DNA of 64,000 bases from contig CAWHEX010000010.1 of assembly GCA_963828625.1 (NCBI GenBank), positions 248,001 to 312,000 of the forward strand, given 5' to 3'. Position numbers and translations under genes: made by a program. This document shows, piece after piece, positions 18,564 through 28,977 of the stretch. The DNA is from PALSA-894 sp963828625 (GTDB taxonomy: Bacteria; Pseudomonadota; Alphaproteobacteria; Rhizobiales; Xanthobacteraceae). A model generated the notes under the pieces. It saw nothing but the letters and a program-made list of their open reading frames with translations. It had not been told where the DNA came from and ran no database searches. Numbering within the stretch: position 1 is the first letter of the stretch; each line of letters opens with the position of its first letter.

Positions 18564-19058
18564 ATGACAATCATTCGAGAAATTCGACCGAGGACGTTGC
18601 TTGCCGCCGCAGTCCTTGGCGCGGCGGTCGGTCTTCCGACCGCACTTTGGAGCGCCGGAGACCTCTCGCGGCAGACGCCGATCGAGGTAACAGTCGATCT
18701 CGGCAAGGCGGGCCAGCATGTCTTTGTGCCGAACCAGATCAAGTTCGAGACGGGCAAGCTCTACAAGCTGATCCTGCGCAACCCGAGCGATGATCCGCAT
18801 TACTTCACGTCGGATGCGTTCTCCGGAATGGTCTTCACCCGCAAGGTCCAGGTCACGCAGCAGCGCGACGGCAAAAGCGTCACGCTTGCCGAGTTCAAGG
18901 GCGCGATCCGCGAGATCGAGGTCTATCCGGGACACGCCGCCGAATGGTGGTTCGTGCCGATCGCGGCAGGCCGCGCGAGCGACCTGCGCTGCGGCATCGT
19001 CAAGGACGGCAAGACACACGCGCAGCTCGGCATGGTCGGCGAGATCGTGATCGAATAG
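18564..19058 (+). CDS. exported cupredoxin-like protein
   Basis: 164 aa with an N-terminal signal or anchor (LLAAAVLGAAVGLPTALW). The rest is a beta sandwich with candidate type 1 copper ligands: His in DPHYFTSDAF, then Cys, His and Met in LRCGIVKDGKTHAQLGM. It would be a periplasmic copper or electron-transfer protein. The ligand spacing is looser than in azurins, so copper binding is inferred. The palindrome at 18500-18516 suggests metal regulation. Confidence 0.78.
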   Translation: MTIIREIRPRTLLAAAVLGAAVGLPTALWSAGDLSRQTPIEVTVDLGKAGQHVFVPNQIKFETGKLYKLILRNPSDDPHYFTSDAFSGMVFTRKVQVTQQRDGKSVTLAEFKGAIREIEVYPGHAAEWWFVPIAAGRASDLRCGIVKDGKTHAQLGMVGEIVIE

Positions 19059-19150
19059 CCCCTAGTTCGCTTGTGCAACCGCGCACGTCGCTCCGGGAGG
19101 CGCGCGCACGGCCCTTGGCATTCCGGCCGGGATGGGGAGAATCCGGGTAG

Positions 19151-20100
19151 ATGATTCACCCCCGCCCGACCTCCGGCCGAAAGATCGCGTTTACGCTCGC
19201 GGCAAGTGCTGCGCTTTGCGCAGGCCGCGCACGCGCAGGACAGAGGCACGGTGAATCCGAAGCCGCTGCCGCCGCTCGCCAACCCGGAAGATCCGAAGAA
19301 CGCCGCGAAAGAGCTGTTCGCGCGCCGGCCGATTGCCACCAAGGACATGCAGGCGCGTTCGATCGGCTTCTACACGCGCGGCTGCCTCGCGGGCGGCATC
19401 GCGCTGCCGATCAACGGCAAGACCTGGCAGGTGATGCGGCTGTCGCGCAACCGCAACTGGGGCCATCCGGACCTCGTGTCGTTCATGGAGCGGCTCGCCG
19501 AGAAAGTGCCGAAAGTTTCCAACTGGCCGGGCCTCCTTGTCGGCGACATGGCGCAGGCGCGCGGCGGCCCGATGCTCACCGGTCACACCAGCCATCAGGT
19601 CGGGCTCGATGCCGACATCTGGCTCACCCCGATGCCGAGGACGCCGCTCTCGCGCGAGGAGCGCGAGGAAATGTCGGCGACCAATGTCGTCGCCGATGAC
19701 AAGAAGGACGTCGATCCGAAGATCTGGACGCCGGGCCACTTCGCGGTGATCAAGGCGGCGGCCGAGGACCCCAAGGTCGAGCGCATCTTCGTCAACGCGG
19801 CGATCAAGAAGGCGCTGTGCCGCGAGGCCGGGCGCGACCGCGCGCTTCCTGCACAAGGTGCGCCCGTGGTGGGGGCACAACTATCATTTCCACGTGCGCA
19901 TCGGCTGCCCGCCCGGCAGCGCGGAGTGCAAGGGTCAGGACCCGGCGGGCGAAGCGGAAGGCTGCGGCAAGGACCTCGACTACTGGTTCTCGCCCGGCGT
20001 ACTCAATCCGGCGCCGCCGAAGGAGCCTGCAAAACCGCGCCCGCCGCTGACGATGGCGGACCTGCCGGCGGCCTGTAAGCAGGTGCTGCTCGCGCCGTGA
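19151..20100 (+). CDS. mepA: penicillin-insensitive murein endopeptidase (M74), two frame breaks
   Basis: Zinc ligands are seen in GHTSHQVGLDADIWL (H-x6-D) and WWGHNYHFHVRIGCP (WGHxxHFHVR), the MepA set that cuts DD- and LD-crosslinks in peptidoglycan. Dropping one T at 19215-19217 yields a proper signal peptide ending AQAAHAQD. Dropping one base near 19845 rejoins GRDRAFLHKVRPWWGH. The repaired length is 315 aa, normal for the family. Both breaks are single-base insertions, so the gene is probably intact in the organism. Confidence 0.9.
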
Positions 20101-20211
20101 TCACATTCACGCGGGCATGACTGCCCATCGCGGCCCACACGATGAAAGCCGCCGCGACCTGTCGTAGTCTCGCATGAGGCGCCGCTCCAATGGCGCCACA
20201 GGGAGGCGACG

Positions 20212-21540
20212 ATGATGCTCCGCGCGACCGCCGCGTTTGCTGCGGCAATCCTCTGCTCTCCGGTCTGTGCTCAGACCGTATCAAATCCGGTCAGTACCCT
20301 CGCCGGCGCAGCCGCTGCTGCTACCCAGAGCGATCCACTGCCGCGCGGCAAGGCCGAAGACGTCGGCATGTCGACCGAGCGGCTCGGCGAGATCGCGAAA
20401 GTCATCAACGGCGATATCGAGAAGGGCCGCCTGCCCGGCGCCGTGATCGCGATCGCGCGCAAGGGCAAGCTCGTCTACTACGAGACGTTCGGCTCCCGCG
20501 ACAAAGCGAACAACGTCGCGATGACGAAGGACACGATCTTCAACATCGCGTCGATGACCAAGCCGATGGTCGCGCTCGCGGCGCTGCAGCTTCATGAGCG
20601 CGGCAAGCTGCTGATCGACGATCCGCTGTCGAAATACTTTCCGAAATTCGCCCAGATGGAGGTCGCCGAACTCAACGCGGCCGGTGACACGATCACCGCC
20701 AAGGTGCCGGCCAAACAGCCGATCACGTTGCGCCACCTGATGATGCACACATCCGGCCTCATCTATGGCTCGCGCGGCAATACGGCGGTGCACAAGCTCT
20801 ATCCGGGGAGCAGCTCGACCGCGGGTGCGGCCATGAGCGGTGACGAATTCATGGACGAACTCGCGAAGCTGCCGCTGCTGAACCAGCCAGGCGCCGTATG
20901 GGATTACGGCTTCGGCCTCGATGTGCTCGGCCTGGTGGTCGAGAAGGTTTCAGGGCAGAAGCTCAGCGCATACGTCGAGCAGAACATCACAAAGCCGCTC
21001 GGCATGACCGACACGGCGTTCTACATTCCGCCCGCGAAGGCCGCGCGCTACGCCAAGGCGTTTCCGAACGACCCCGACACCGGCCAGCCGCAAGCGGTCA
21101 ACCCCGTGCTGACGCAGCCGCTCAAGTTCGACTGCGGCGGCGGGTGTCTCTCCTCGACCGTCGGCGACTACATGCGTTTTGCGCTCGCGCTGCTGAACAA
21201 GGGCGCGTACGGCGAGACGCGCATTCTCGGCCGCAAGACCGCCGAGTACATGCTGATGAACCAGCTCGGGCCGGAGGTGAAGAACCTGATGGTCAATACC
21301 GACGCGACGCGGGCGGATTACGGCTTCGGCCTTGGCCTGTCGGTGCGCACGGAGGCCGGACGCGGGCGCGTGATGGGCTCGGTCGGCGACTTCTCCTGGC
21401 CGGGCGCGAGCGGCGCCAATTGGTGGGCCGACCCGAAGGAACAGCTCGCAGTGGTGTTCATGGCGCATTCGCCGGGGCCGATCCGCTGGCACTACCGGCA
21501 AGCGATCAACGCGCTCGTCTATCAGGCGATCGTGGATTGA
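20212..21540 (+). CDS. exported serine hydrolase of the beta-lactamase (class C/AmpC-like) family
   Basis: 442 aa. A signal peptide ends CAQ (about residue 21), with an AGGGAGG ribosome site. The nucleophile motif SxxK is IASMTKPMVAL, and a YGFGLDVLG segment supplies the Tyr motif region. This fold includes esterases, D-aminopeptidases and lactamases; a carboxylesterase-type role is likelier than drug resistance. It stands alone on the plus strand, convergent with the TauE gene (23 bp). Confidence 0.87.
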   Translation: MMLRATAAFAAAILCSPVCAQTVSNPVSTLAGAAAAATQSDPLPRGKAEDVGMSTERLGEIAKVINGDIEKGRLPGAVIAIARKGKLVYYETFGSRDKANNVAMTKDTIFNIASMTKPMVALAALQLHERGKLLIDDPLSKYFPKFAQMEVAELNAAGDTITAKVPAKQPITLRHLMMHTSGLIYGSRGNTAVHKLYPGSSSTAGAAMSGDEFMDELAKLPLLNQPGAVWDYGFGLDVLGLVVEKVSGQKLSAYVEQNITKPLGMTDTAFYIPPAKAARYAKAFPNDPDTGQPQAVNPVLTQPLKFDCGGGCLSSTVGDYMRFALALLNKGAYGETRILGRKTAEYMLMNQLGPEVKNLMVNTDATRADYGFGLGLSVRTEAGRGRVMGSVGDFSWPGASGANWWADPKEQLAVVFMAHSPGPIRWHYRQAINALVYQAIVD

Positions 21541-21563
21541 TCTCTTCGTGACGCGGCGCGCGC

Positions 21564-22313
21564 TCAAACCATCTTGAGCGCGCGCCCGATCTGCCACAGC
21601 GACAGCGCAATCACCAGGCAACCGACCGCGATCATCAGCGGGCGCGGCGGGACATATTTCACCATCCACCCGCCGAGTGGCGCGGCGAGCATTCCGCCAA
21701 CGATCAGCGCGAGCAATTCCTTCCACGGCGAAGCACCGAGTTCGACGAAGAAGGTGGTGGCCGCCGCGATGGTGACGAAGAACTCTGTGGTGTTGACCGA
21801 GCCGACGGCCATGCGCGGCGCGTGGCCGGAGCCGACGAGACTTGACGTGGCGAGCGGTCCCCACCCGCCGCCGCCGCTCGCATCGAGGAAGCCCGCGACA
21901 AACCCGATCGGCCCGACCCACGGACCGGGCGCGTCGCGCGCGGGCGCAAGCTGCCAGGCCTTGAGCAGGATGAAGATGCCGAGCAGCACGAGATAGGCCG
22001 CCACGAACGGCCGCATGATGCTGGCATCGACATTCGACAGAATCCACGCGCCGAACACCGCGCCGAGCACGCCCGCGATCCCGAGCCGCGTCACCAGCCG
22101 CCAGTCGACATTGCGATGCCAGATGTGCGAGGCCGCGGAGGCGCCGGTAGTGAAGATCTCGGCGGTATGCACGATGGCGCTCGCCTGCGCAGGCGGCAGG
22201 CCGACCGACAGAAGCGCGGCGGTCGAGATAACGCCGAACGCCATGCCGAGCGCGCCATCGACAAGCTGCGCGCCGAACCCAATCACCGCGAGCATCACAT
22301 AGTCGGTCAGCAC
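21564..22313 (-). CDS. TauE/SafE family membrane exporter
   Basis: 249 aa with about eight hydrophobic segments. The two repeat motifs are GFGAQLVDGALGMAFGVISTA near the start and GFVAGFLDASGGGGWGPL mid-protein, diagnostic for the family. Members export sulfite, sulfoacetate or similar anions; the substrate is not set by context. It starts divergently from the pyruvate dehydrogenase E1 gene with 148 bp between. Confidence 0.92.
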   Translation of the reverse strand: MLTDYVMLAVIGFGAQLVDGALGMAFGVISTAALLSVGLPPAQASAIVHTAEIFTTGASAASHIWHRNVDWRLVTRLGIAGVLGAVFGAWILSNVDASIMRPFVAAYLVLLGIFILLKAWQLAPARDAPGPWVGPIGFVAGFLDASGGGGWGPLATSSLVGSGHAPRMAVGSVNTTEFFVTIAAATTFFVELGASPWKELLALIVGGMLAAPLGGWMVKYVPPRPLMIAVGCLVIALSLWQIGRALKMV

Positions 22314-22409
22314 CGGGTCGCCCTCCGTTGCCGTACTTCGGCGATCGCCAAGCCGAATCGGCTCAATCGAACGATTTTTCCCGACGCGGCGTCAACGCGG
22401 CTTACGGGC

Positions 22410-22442
22410 GCGTCCTGTTTCGTCATAATAGGAACAGGACGC
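22410..22442. promoter_or_regulatory. 10-bp inverted repeat around a possible -10 box
   Basis: GCGTCCTGTT (22410-22419) and AACAGGACGC (22433-22442) are perfect arms spaced by 13 nt that contain CATAAT. The repeat ends 19 bp before the E1 start at 22462 and fits an operator over that promoter; a leader hairpin is the alternative. Confidence 0.5.
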
Positions 22443-22461
22443 AGGATCGGAAATTTGTTCC

Positions 22462-24885
22462 ATGGCGAAGGCCCAGACTGAGCGCAAAACGATCTCGGAC
22501 GCGGATATCCGGATTCTGGCGGAACTTGAGAAAAAAGTTCTCTGGCTCTCGAGCTGGACCATCCATCATGCCAACCACGTCCGCGAGAGCACCGACGGAC
22601 TGAAGGTCGGCGGGCATCAGGCCTCGTCCGCCTCGCTCGCCGCCATCATGACGGCGCTCTATTTCCACGCGCTGCGGCCGCAGGATCGCGTTGCCGTGAA
22701 GCCGCACGCGTCGCCGAACTTCCACGCGATCCAGTACCTCTTCGGCAAGCAGACGCGCGACAAGCTCGAAGCGTTCCGCGGCTACAAGGGTGCGCAGAGC
22801 TATCCCTCGCGCACCAAGGATGCCGACGACGTCGATTTCTCGACCGGCTCGGTCGGCCTCGGCGTCGCGCAAACGCTGTTCTCCTCGCTGGTGCAGGACT
22901 ACGTGCGCTCGCACTTCCCGAGCGACAAGCCAGAAGGCCGCATGGTGGCGCTCGTCGGCGATGCCGAGATGGACGAGGGCAACATTTTCGAGGCGATCCT
23001 CGAAGGCTGGAAGCAGGGCCTGCGCAATTGCTGGTGGGTGATCGACTATAATCGCCAGAGCCTCGATGCGGTGATCCGCGAAGGTCTTTGGTCGCGCTAC
23101 GAAGCACTGTTCAAAGCGTTCGGCTGGGACGTCGTGATCGTCAAGCACGGCGCGCTGCAGGAGGCCGCGTTCAAGGAGCCGGGCGGCGAGGCGCTGCGCG
23201 CCTGGATCAACAACTGTCCGAACCAGCTCTATTCGGCACTGACGTTCCAGGGCGGCGCGGCGTGGCGCAAGCGCCTGACCGACGATCTTGGCGATCAGGG
23301 TCCGGTGACGAAGCTGATCGACAAGCGCTCGGACGAGGAGCTCGCCAAACTGATGGGCAATCTCGGCGGGCACGACCTGCCGTCGCTGATCGAGGCGTTC
23401 GACGAGGCGGCGACGAACGACCGGCCGACCTGCTTCATCTGCTACACCATCAAGGGCTCCGGCCTCGCGCTCGCGGGCCACAAGGACAATCACGCCGGCA
23501 TGATGACGCCCGCGCAGATGGACCAGTTGCGCAAGTCGATGAGCATTCGCGCGGGCCACGAGTGGGACAAGTTCGAGGGGCTGAAGCATTCGGCGAACGA
23601 GGTGCAATCGTTCCTCGATCGCGTTCCGTTCGCCACCAAGGAGCCGCGCCGTCATGAGGCGCCGCACGTCGATGTCCCGGCGGAACTCGCGGTCACGATC
23701 CAGCCCGTGATGTCGACGCAATTCGGGTTCGGCGCGCTGCTCAATGAACTTGGCCGCGGCGACTCGGATTTCGTGAAGCGCATCGTCACGACGTCGCCCG
23801 ACGTCACGGTCTCGACCAATCTCGGACCGTGGGTGAACCGGCGCAATCTGTTCGCGCGCGAGAAGATGGCCGACACGTTCAAGAGCGAGCGCATCGCCTC
23901 GACCTTCAACTGGGAATTCTCGCCGAGCGGTCAGCACATCGAGCTCGGCATCGCGGAGAACAATCTGTTCATCGTGCTCTCCGCACTCGGCCTGTCGCAT
24001 TCGATCAACGGCGAGCGGCTGTTTCCGATCGGCACGCTGTACGATCCGTTCATCGCGCGCGGCCTCGATGCGCTGAACTACGCCTGCTATCAGGAGGCGC
24101 GGTTCATCCTCGTCGCGACGCCATCCGGCATCACGCTCGCGGGCGAAGGCGGCGCGCACCAGTCGATCGGCACGCCGCTGATCGGGATGGCGCAGGACGG
24201 GCTCGCGGCATTCGAGCCGGCCTATGTGGATGAGCTTGCCGCGATCCTCGCGTGGTCGTTCGACTACATCCAGAAGGGCGGCGACGCCGAACCGTCCGAG
24301 CGCAACTGGCTGCGCGACGAGACCGGCGGCTCGGTCTATCTGCGTCTCTCCACCCGCCCGATCGAGCAGATCAAGCGCACGGTCACGCCCGAGCTGCGGC
24401 AGGCGATCATCGATGGCGCCTACTGGATGCGAAAGCCCGGTCCGAATTGCCAGGTGGTCGTTGCTTACACCGGCGCGGTCGCGCCGGAAGCCATCCAGGC
24501 GGTCGGCCTGATGGGTGAAGACCGGCGCGACGTCGGGCTGCTCGCGGTCACGTCCGCGGATCGCCTGAATGCCGGCTGGACCGCCGCGCAGCGCGCACGC
24601 GAGCGCGGGCTCGTGCATGCGCGCTCGCACATCGAGCGGCTGATGGCCGACGTTCCGGCGCATTGCGGCATCGTCACGGTGTGCGACGCCCATCCGGCAA
24701 CGCTCGGCTGGCTCGGCGCAATCGACGGCCACCGCACGCGCGCGCTTGGCGTCGAGCATTTCGGGCAGACCGGCTCGATCCCGGACCTCTACCGCCATTA
24801 CGGCATCGACGCGAACGCGATCGTGGCGGGCGCGCAGGCGATCGCGCCGGGGCGGCCAATCCGCTATCTCAAGGCGCTGCCGTAA
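22462..24885 (+). CDS. homodimeric-type pyruvate dehydrogenase E1 / transketolase-like protein
   Basis: 807 aa, near the single-chain E1 class though shorter than E. coli AceE. The thiamine-diphosphate motif starts at VGDAEMDEGN (about 170) and ends near WVIDYNRQSLD. The pyrimidine domain holds ELGIAENNLF, and a C-terminal transketolase-like domain follows. It would decarboxylate pyruvate or another 2-oxoacid. No E2 or E3 gene is adjacent, so the partner complex or true substrate is open. The neighbouring Yip1 gene is convergent, 16 bp away. Confidence 0.85.
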   Translation: MAKAQTERKTISDADIRILAELEKKVLWLSSWTIHHANHVRESTDGLKVGGHQASSASLAAIMTALYFHALRPQDRVAVKPHASPNFHAIQYLFGKQTRDKLEAFRGYKGAQSYPSRTKDADDVDFSTGSVGLGVAQTLFSSLVQDYVRSHFPSDKPEGRMVALVGDAEMDEGNIFEAILEGWKQGLRNCWWVIDYNRQSLDAVIREGLWSRYEALFKAFGWDVVIVKHGALQEAAFKEPGGEALRAWINNCPNQLYSALTFQGGAAWRKRLTDDLGDQGPVTKLIDKRSDEELAKLMGNLGGHDLPSLIEAFDEAATNDRPTCFICYTIKGSGLALAGHKDNHAGMMTPAQMDQLRKSMSIRAGHEWDKFEGLKHSANEVQSFLDRVPFATKEPRRHEAPHVDVPAELAVTIQPVMSTQFGFGALLNELGRGDSDFVKRIVTTSPDVTVSTNLGPWVNRRNLFAREKMADTFKSERIASTFNWEFSPSGQHIELGIAENNLFIVLSALGLSHSINGERLFPIGTLYDPFIARGLDALNYACYQEARFILVATPSGITLAGEGGAHQSIGTPLIGMAQDGLAAFEPAYVDELAAILAWSFDYIQKGGDAEPSERNWLRDETGGSVYLRLSTRPIEQIKRTVTPELRQAIIDGAYWMRKPGPNCQVVVAYTGAVAPEAIQAVGLMGEDRRDVGLLAVTSADRLNAGWTAAQRARERGLVHARSHIERLMADVPAHCGIVTVCDAHPATLGWLGAIDGHRTRALGVEHFGQTGSIPDLYRHYGIDANAIVAGAQAIAPGRPIRYLKALP

Positions 24886-24901
24886 GGCGGCGCAGTGGCT
24901 C

Positions 24902-25466
24902 TCACATGATCCGCAGGCCGAACATCATCATCGGCAGCGAGAAGATCAGCAGCCACACGATGAGCGCGCAGACGAGTACGGCAATCACGTAGCCCATCGC
25001 CTTTTCGGGCGGCGTACGCATCAGGGCCGGCACCCCGACATAGAAGAGGTAGAGGCTGTAGAGGCCGAGGAGCGTCAGCACGGAGAGGATCGGCAGCAGC
25101 GCAAACACGCCGGCGACCCATGTCGCCGTCGGCCCATAGGCGGCGAGCTTGAATGCGTTGTTGAAGTTTTTCTGACCGCCGAAGATCGGCGCCAGCGCGT
25201 CGATGACGAAAGCCACCACATAGATCCCGGCGAACGTCAGCAGATAGTGGACGATGGCGGCGCTCAATCCGACGAAGAAGCCGGTGCGGTAGGGCCCGAC
25301 ACCGATGATCGACGCACCGATGAAGCCGCACACGACCGGGATGGCGGCGAGGATCGCGACATAGCTTTTCAGGATATCGGTCGGCGCGTCCTGCTCGCCG
25401 TCGATCACGCGCCACTCGGCCTGCGGGTCGAGCAGAATCCCCTTCACGCGGCTCAACGAGATCCAT
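24902..25466 (-). CDS. Yip1 family membrane protein, one frame break near the start
   Basis: Five hydrophobic segments fill a protein of about 187 aa. A TTG start at 25456 (MSRVKGILLDPQAEW) keeps one frame, but ATG 25466 has a strong GGAGGGG ribosome site. Removing one base near 25450 gives MDLVERVKGILLDPQAEW, the usual Yip1 opening. Role unknown in bacteria. Confidence 0.82.
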
Positions 25467-25535
25467 GGGTCCCCTCCACGGTGCGCGGGCCTTTTCGCCC
25501 GGCACAGCCATGTTCACCGCGCCGGTGGACGGAGA

Positions 25536-27169
25536 TCAACCCTTTTGATCGGCGAGCACCATCTCGGCGCCCTTCTCGGCGATCATCATGGTGGGCGAGT
25601 TGGTGTTGCCGGAGGTGATCGTGGGCATCACCGAGGCATCGATGACGCGCAACCCATCGATGCCGAGCACGCGCAGCCGCGAGTCGACCACAGCCTTCGG
25701 ATCACTCGGGAGGCCCATCTTTGCGGTGCCTACGGGATGGAAGATCGTCGTGCCGATATCGCCCGCGGCCTTCGCCAGCGCGGCATCGTCGTCGCTTGCG
25801 CACCTGCTCGCCCGGCAGCGTCTCGACCGGATTGAATTTCTGCAGCGCCGGCTGCGCGATGATCGCGCGCGCGACGCGGATCGAATCCGCCGCGACGCGC
25901 CGGTCTTCCTCCGCCGAAAGATAGTTCGGCGCAATCATCGGCTTGTCGCCGGGATTGGGCGAGCGCAGGCGCACGCTGCCGCGACTGACGGGCTGGAGAT
26001 TGCACACGCTGGTGGTGAAGGCCGGGTAGGTGTGCAGCGGCTCGCCGAACTTGTCGAGCGAGAGCGGCTGCACATGAAACTGGATGTTGGCGCGCTCGCG
26101 CGAGGGATCAGAGCGGGTAAACAAGCCCAGCTGCGAAGGAGCCATCGTGAGCGGGCCGCGGCGGCGCAGCGCATAGTCCAGCCCCATCGCGGCGCGGCCG
26201 AACAGCGAATGATAGGTCTCGTTCAGCGTCTTCACGCCGGAGACCTTGTGGATCATGCGAAGCTGCAGGTGATCCTGGAGATTTTGCCCGACGCCCGGCC
26301 GATCGAGCATCACCGGAATGCCGTGCTGCAACAGATCGAGGCCGGGGCCGATACCCGACAGCAACAAAATCTGCGCCGAGCCGATCGAGCCAGCCGACAG
26401 GATGACCTCGCGCCGTGCGGCGGCCGATCGTTCAGCGCCGTCCTGCCGCCAGCGCACGCCGCTCACCCGCCAGCCATCGAGTTCGATGCGCTCGACCAGG
26501 CAGCCGGTCTCGATGCGCAGATTGGGGCGATTGAGCACCGGCTTGAGAAATCCGCGCGAGGCGGACCAGCGCCGCCCGCGCTGCTGGTTGACGTGGAAGT
26601 AGCAGGAGCCTTCGTTGTCGCCGCGATTGAAATCGTCGATCGGCTTGATGCCGTATTGCGACGCCGCTTCGCGGAACGCGTCGAGCAGATCTCCAGTTCA
26701 CGCGCGGCGCCTCGATGCGCCATTCGCCGCCTGTCCCGTGAAACTCGCTCTCGCCGAGGAAATGGTTCGTCTGCCTGCGAAACAGCGGCAGCACGTCGTC
26801 CCAGCCCCAGCCCCTGAGCCCGAGCTGGCGCCAGTGATCGTAGTCGGCCGCCTGCCCGCGCATGTAGATCATGGCGTTGATCGCCGACGAGCCGCCGATC
26901 ACCTTGCCGCGCGGATAGTTGAGCGCGCGGCCGTTGAGGCCCGGTTCGGGCTCGGTCTTGAACATCCAGTCGGAGCGCGGATTGCCGATCGCGAACAGGT
27001 AGCCGACCGGAATGTGAAACCAGATCCAGTTGTCCTTGCCGCCGGCTTCCAGCAGCAGCACGCGATTGGCCGGATCGGCGGACAGCCGGTTGGCCAGCAC
27101 GCAGCCCGCCGAGCCCGCGCCGACGATGATGTAGTCGTACTCGCCGTCGATCGGCGTCGCGTCGGCCAT
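25536..27169 (-). CDS. GMC-family FAD oxidoreductase (choline dehydrogenase-like), two frame breaks
   Basis: The N-terminal FAD site is YDYIIVGAGSAGCVLANRLS, followed by PRGKVIGGSSAINAMIYMRG. The GMC signature 2 region is GSIGSAQILLLSGIGP. Near the end come IFHPVGTAKMG and TNSPTMMIAEKGA, holding the catalytic His region. Frames change near 26690 and 25800; deleting one base at each rejoins NWRLLDAFREA and LPGEQVASDDD, for 543 aa. The alcohol substrate is unknown. Not in an operon. Confidence 0.88.
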
Positions 27170-27226
27170 ACGTTTCCCCTGTCGCCCGCCGTTAAAGCGT
27201 ATTGCGGCGGCGTGACAACACGCCGT

Positions 27227-27362
27227 CCTCGTCCTGAGGAGGCTGCGAAACGCCGTCTCGAAGGAAGGCGGCAAACTCCGTCGCTTGTGCCATCCTTCGG
27301 ACGCGGCCCATAAGCGCGGCACGCGCGTCGCGACGCGCTATGGGCCGCTCCTCAGGATGAGG
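27227..27362. repeat. intergenic palindromic repeat element
   Basis: Outer arms CCTCGTCCTGAGGAG (27227-27241) and CTCCTCAGGATGAGG (27348-27362) are inverted with one mismatch. Inner arms CGGCCCATA (27304-27312) and TATGGGCCG (27339-27347) are perfect. The style matches abundant intergenic repeats of Bradyrhizobium relatives. It fills most of the 350-bp gap between the GMC oxidoreductase and modA, and nothing else is seen there. Confidence 0.75.
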
Positions 27363-27522
27363 TCCGAGTAGATAGTTTGATTGCGATCGGATCGCTAGGA
27401 TGCGGCTCGCGACCGACGGCGCGCTGTGCGCGCGCCGAACGGCCCGGAACGGCGGTTCCCGGGCGGCTGTAAACTTCACGAGACACTGATTCGCGCGCGA
27501 GCGCGAACGACGGAAAGCCGCC

Positions 27523-28293
27523 ATGATGTTCCAACGATATCTGTTCCCGTTTTGGTTGCGATTGGCTTGTCCTTTTGCCGGTGCTGCCCGCGCGGGCGGC
27601 AGAAACGCTCGTTGCCGTGGCGGCGAATTTCGCCGAGGTGATCGACGAACTGAAGCCTCTCTTCGAGAAAGCCAGCGGACATAAACTCCAGTCGACAACC
27701 GGCTCGACCGGCAAGCTCTATGCTCAGATCAAGGAAGGCGCGCCGTTTCAGATTCTGCTTTCCGCGGACGCGAACACTCCGGAACGCATGGAGAAGGAGC
27801 AACTTGCTGTCGCGGGAAGCCGATTCACCTATGCGATCGGAAAACTGACGCTGTGGAGTTCGGATCAGGGTCGAAATCCGGGCCGGACGGCGCGGCTGCT
27901 CTGAAGGCAAATGATGTCCGTCACGTCGCGATAGCCAATCCAGACCTCGCTCCCTATGGCTTGGCGGCGCGAGAGACCCTGCAATCGCTCGGGCTTTGGG
28001 ATTCCCTCAAGCCGAAGATCGTCATGGGCCAAAACATCGGCCAGACGCATTCCATGGTGGCGACGGGCAATGCGCAACTCGGGTTTATCGCATTGTCTGC
28101 CGTGCTCAGCCCGCGCGAAAGTCCGAAAGGCAGCCGCTGGGACGTTCCGCAAAACCTGTTCACACCCATCCGGCAGGACGCGGTTCTGTTGACCGCAGGG
28201 GCCAAGAACGAAGCCGCAATCGCATTCATGAAATTTCTTAAGTCCCCGGACGCCCGCGTCGTCATCGAGCGATACGGGTACGGGATCGAATGA
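27523..28293 (+). CDS. modA: molybdate-binding periplasmic protein ModA, frame broken
   Basis: The segments LPARAAETLVAVAANFAEVIDELKPLF, STGKLYAQIKEGAPFQILLSAD and NPDLAPYGLAARETLQSLGLWD identify ModA, the oxyanion receptor of the molybdate ABC transporter. The signal peptide and the middle are in different frames: breaks near 27547, 27575 and 27880, each best fixed by adding one base. That is the opposite of most breaks in this window. The span 27523-28293 encodes about 257 residues. It may be a genuine pseudogene. modB follows 3 bp later. Confidence 0.82.
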
Positions 28294-28296
28294 GCT

Positions 28297-28974
28297 ATGT
28301 CGTTGCCTGACCTCGGGCCGCTGTGGCTGACGATCCGCCTCGCAGCGCTGACGACCGTCATCCTTCTGGTCCTCGGCACACCGCTCGCGTGGTGGCTTGC
28401 TACCACGCAGTCGAGAATGAGGTCCGCTGTTGAAGCCGTAACAGCTTTACCGCTGGTGCTGCCTCCGACGGTGTTGGGATTCTATCTTCTGGTGATCCTC
28501 AGTCCGAAGTCGCCAATTGGAAGCGCCTGGGTCGAGCTGACGGGTCAGACGATCACATTTTCCTTCACGGGTCTTGTGATTGCGTCGGTGCTGTACTCGA
28601 TGCCGTTCACGGTCCAGCCGCTTCAGGCGGCGTTCGAGGCCATCGGCCGAGGACCCATGGAGGCTGCGGCGACGTTGCGGGCATCGCCGATAGACGCGTT
28701 CTTCTCGGTTCTGGCGCCTATGGCTGGCCGAGGCTTCCTGACTGCAAGCGTGCTGACCTTTGCCCATACGATCGGCGAATTTGGCGTCGTCCTCATGGTC
28801 GGCGGCAACATTCCGGGGCAGACGAAGGTCATATCGATCGCAATCTACGAGCATGTCGAAACGCTCAACTACGCAAGCGCTCATGTCCTGTCGGCGATCT
28901 TGCTGATCTTTTCATTTCTGGTGCTGCTATTCGTCTATGTCATGAATCGCCGCTTTCCTGTTCATGCAGGATAG
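28297..28974 (+). CDS. modB: molybdate ABC transporter permease ModB
   Basis: 225 aa, intact, five to six membrane helices. The permease-ATPase coupling loop is EAAATLRASPIDAFFSVLAPMA. TIGEFGVVLMVGGNIPGQTKVISIAIYEHVE is a strong ModB block. It sits between modA (3 bp) and modC (3 bp) in an operon visibly poorer in G+C than its surroundings. Confidence 0.93.
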   Translation: MSLPDLGPLWLTIRLAALTTVILLVLGTPLAWWLATTQSRMRSAVEAVTALPLVLPPTVLGFYLLVILSPKSPIGSAWVELTGQTITFSFTGLVIASVLYSMPFTVQPLQAAFEAIGRGPMEAAATLRASPIDAFFSVLAPMAGRGFLTASVLTFAHTIGEFGVVLMVGGNIPGQTKVISIAIYEHVETLNYASAHVLSAILLIFSFLVLLFVYVMNRRFPVHAG

Positions 28975-28977
28975 ACG

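Noticed and set aside
22423..24798. A 791-residue open frame on the minus strand opposite the E1 gene
   Set aside because: It is a high-GC antisense shadow: Arg/Ala/Glu-rich, no domain, while the plus strand encodes a clear E1.
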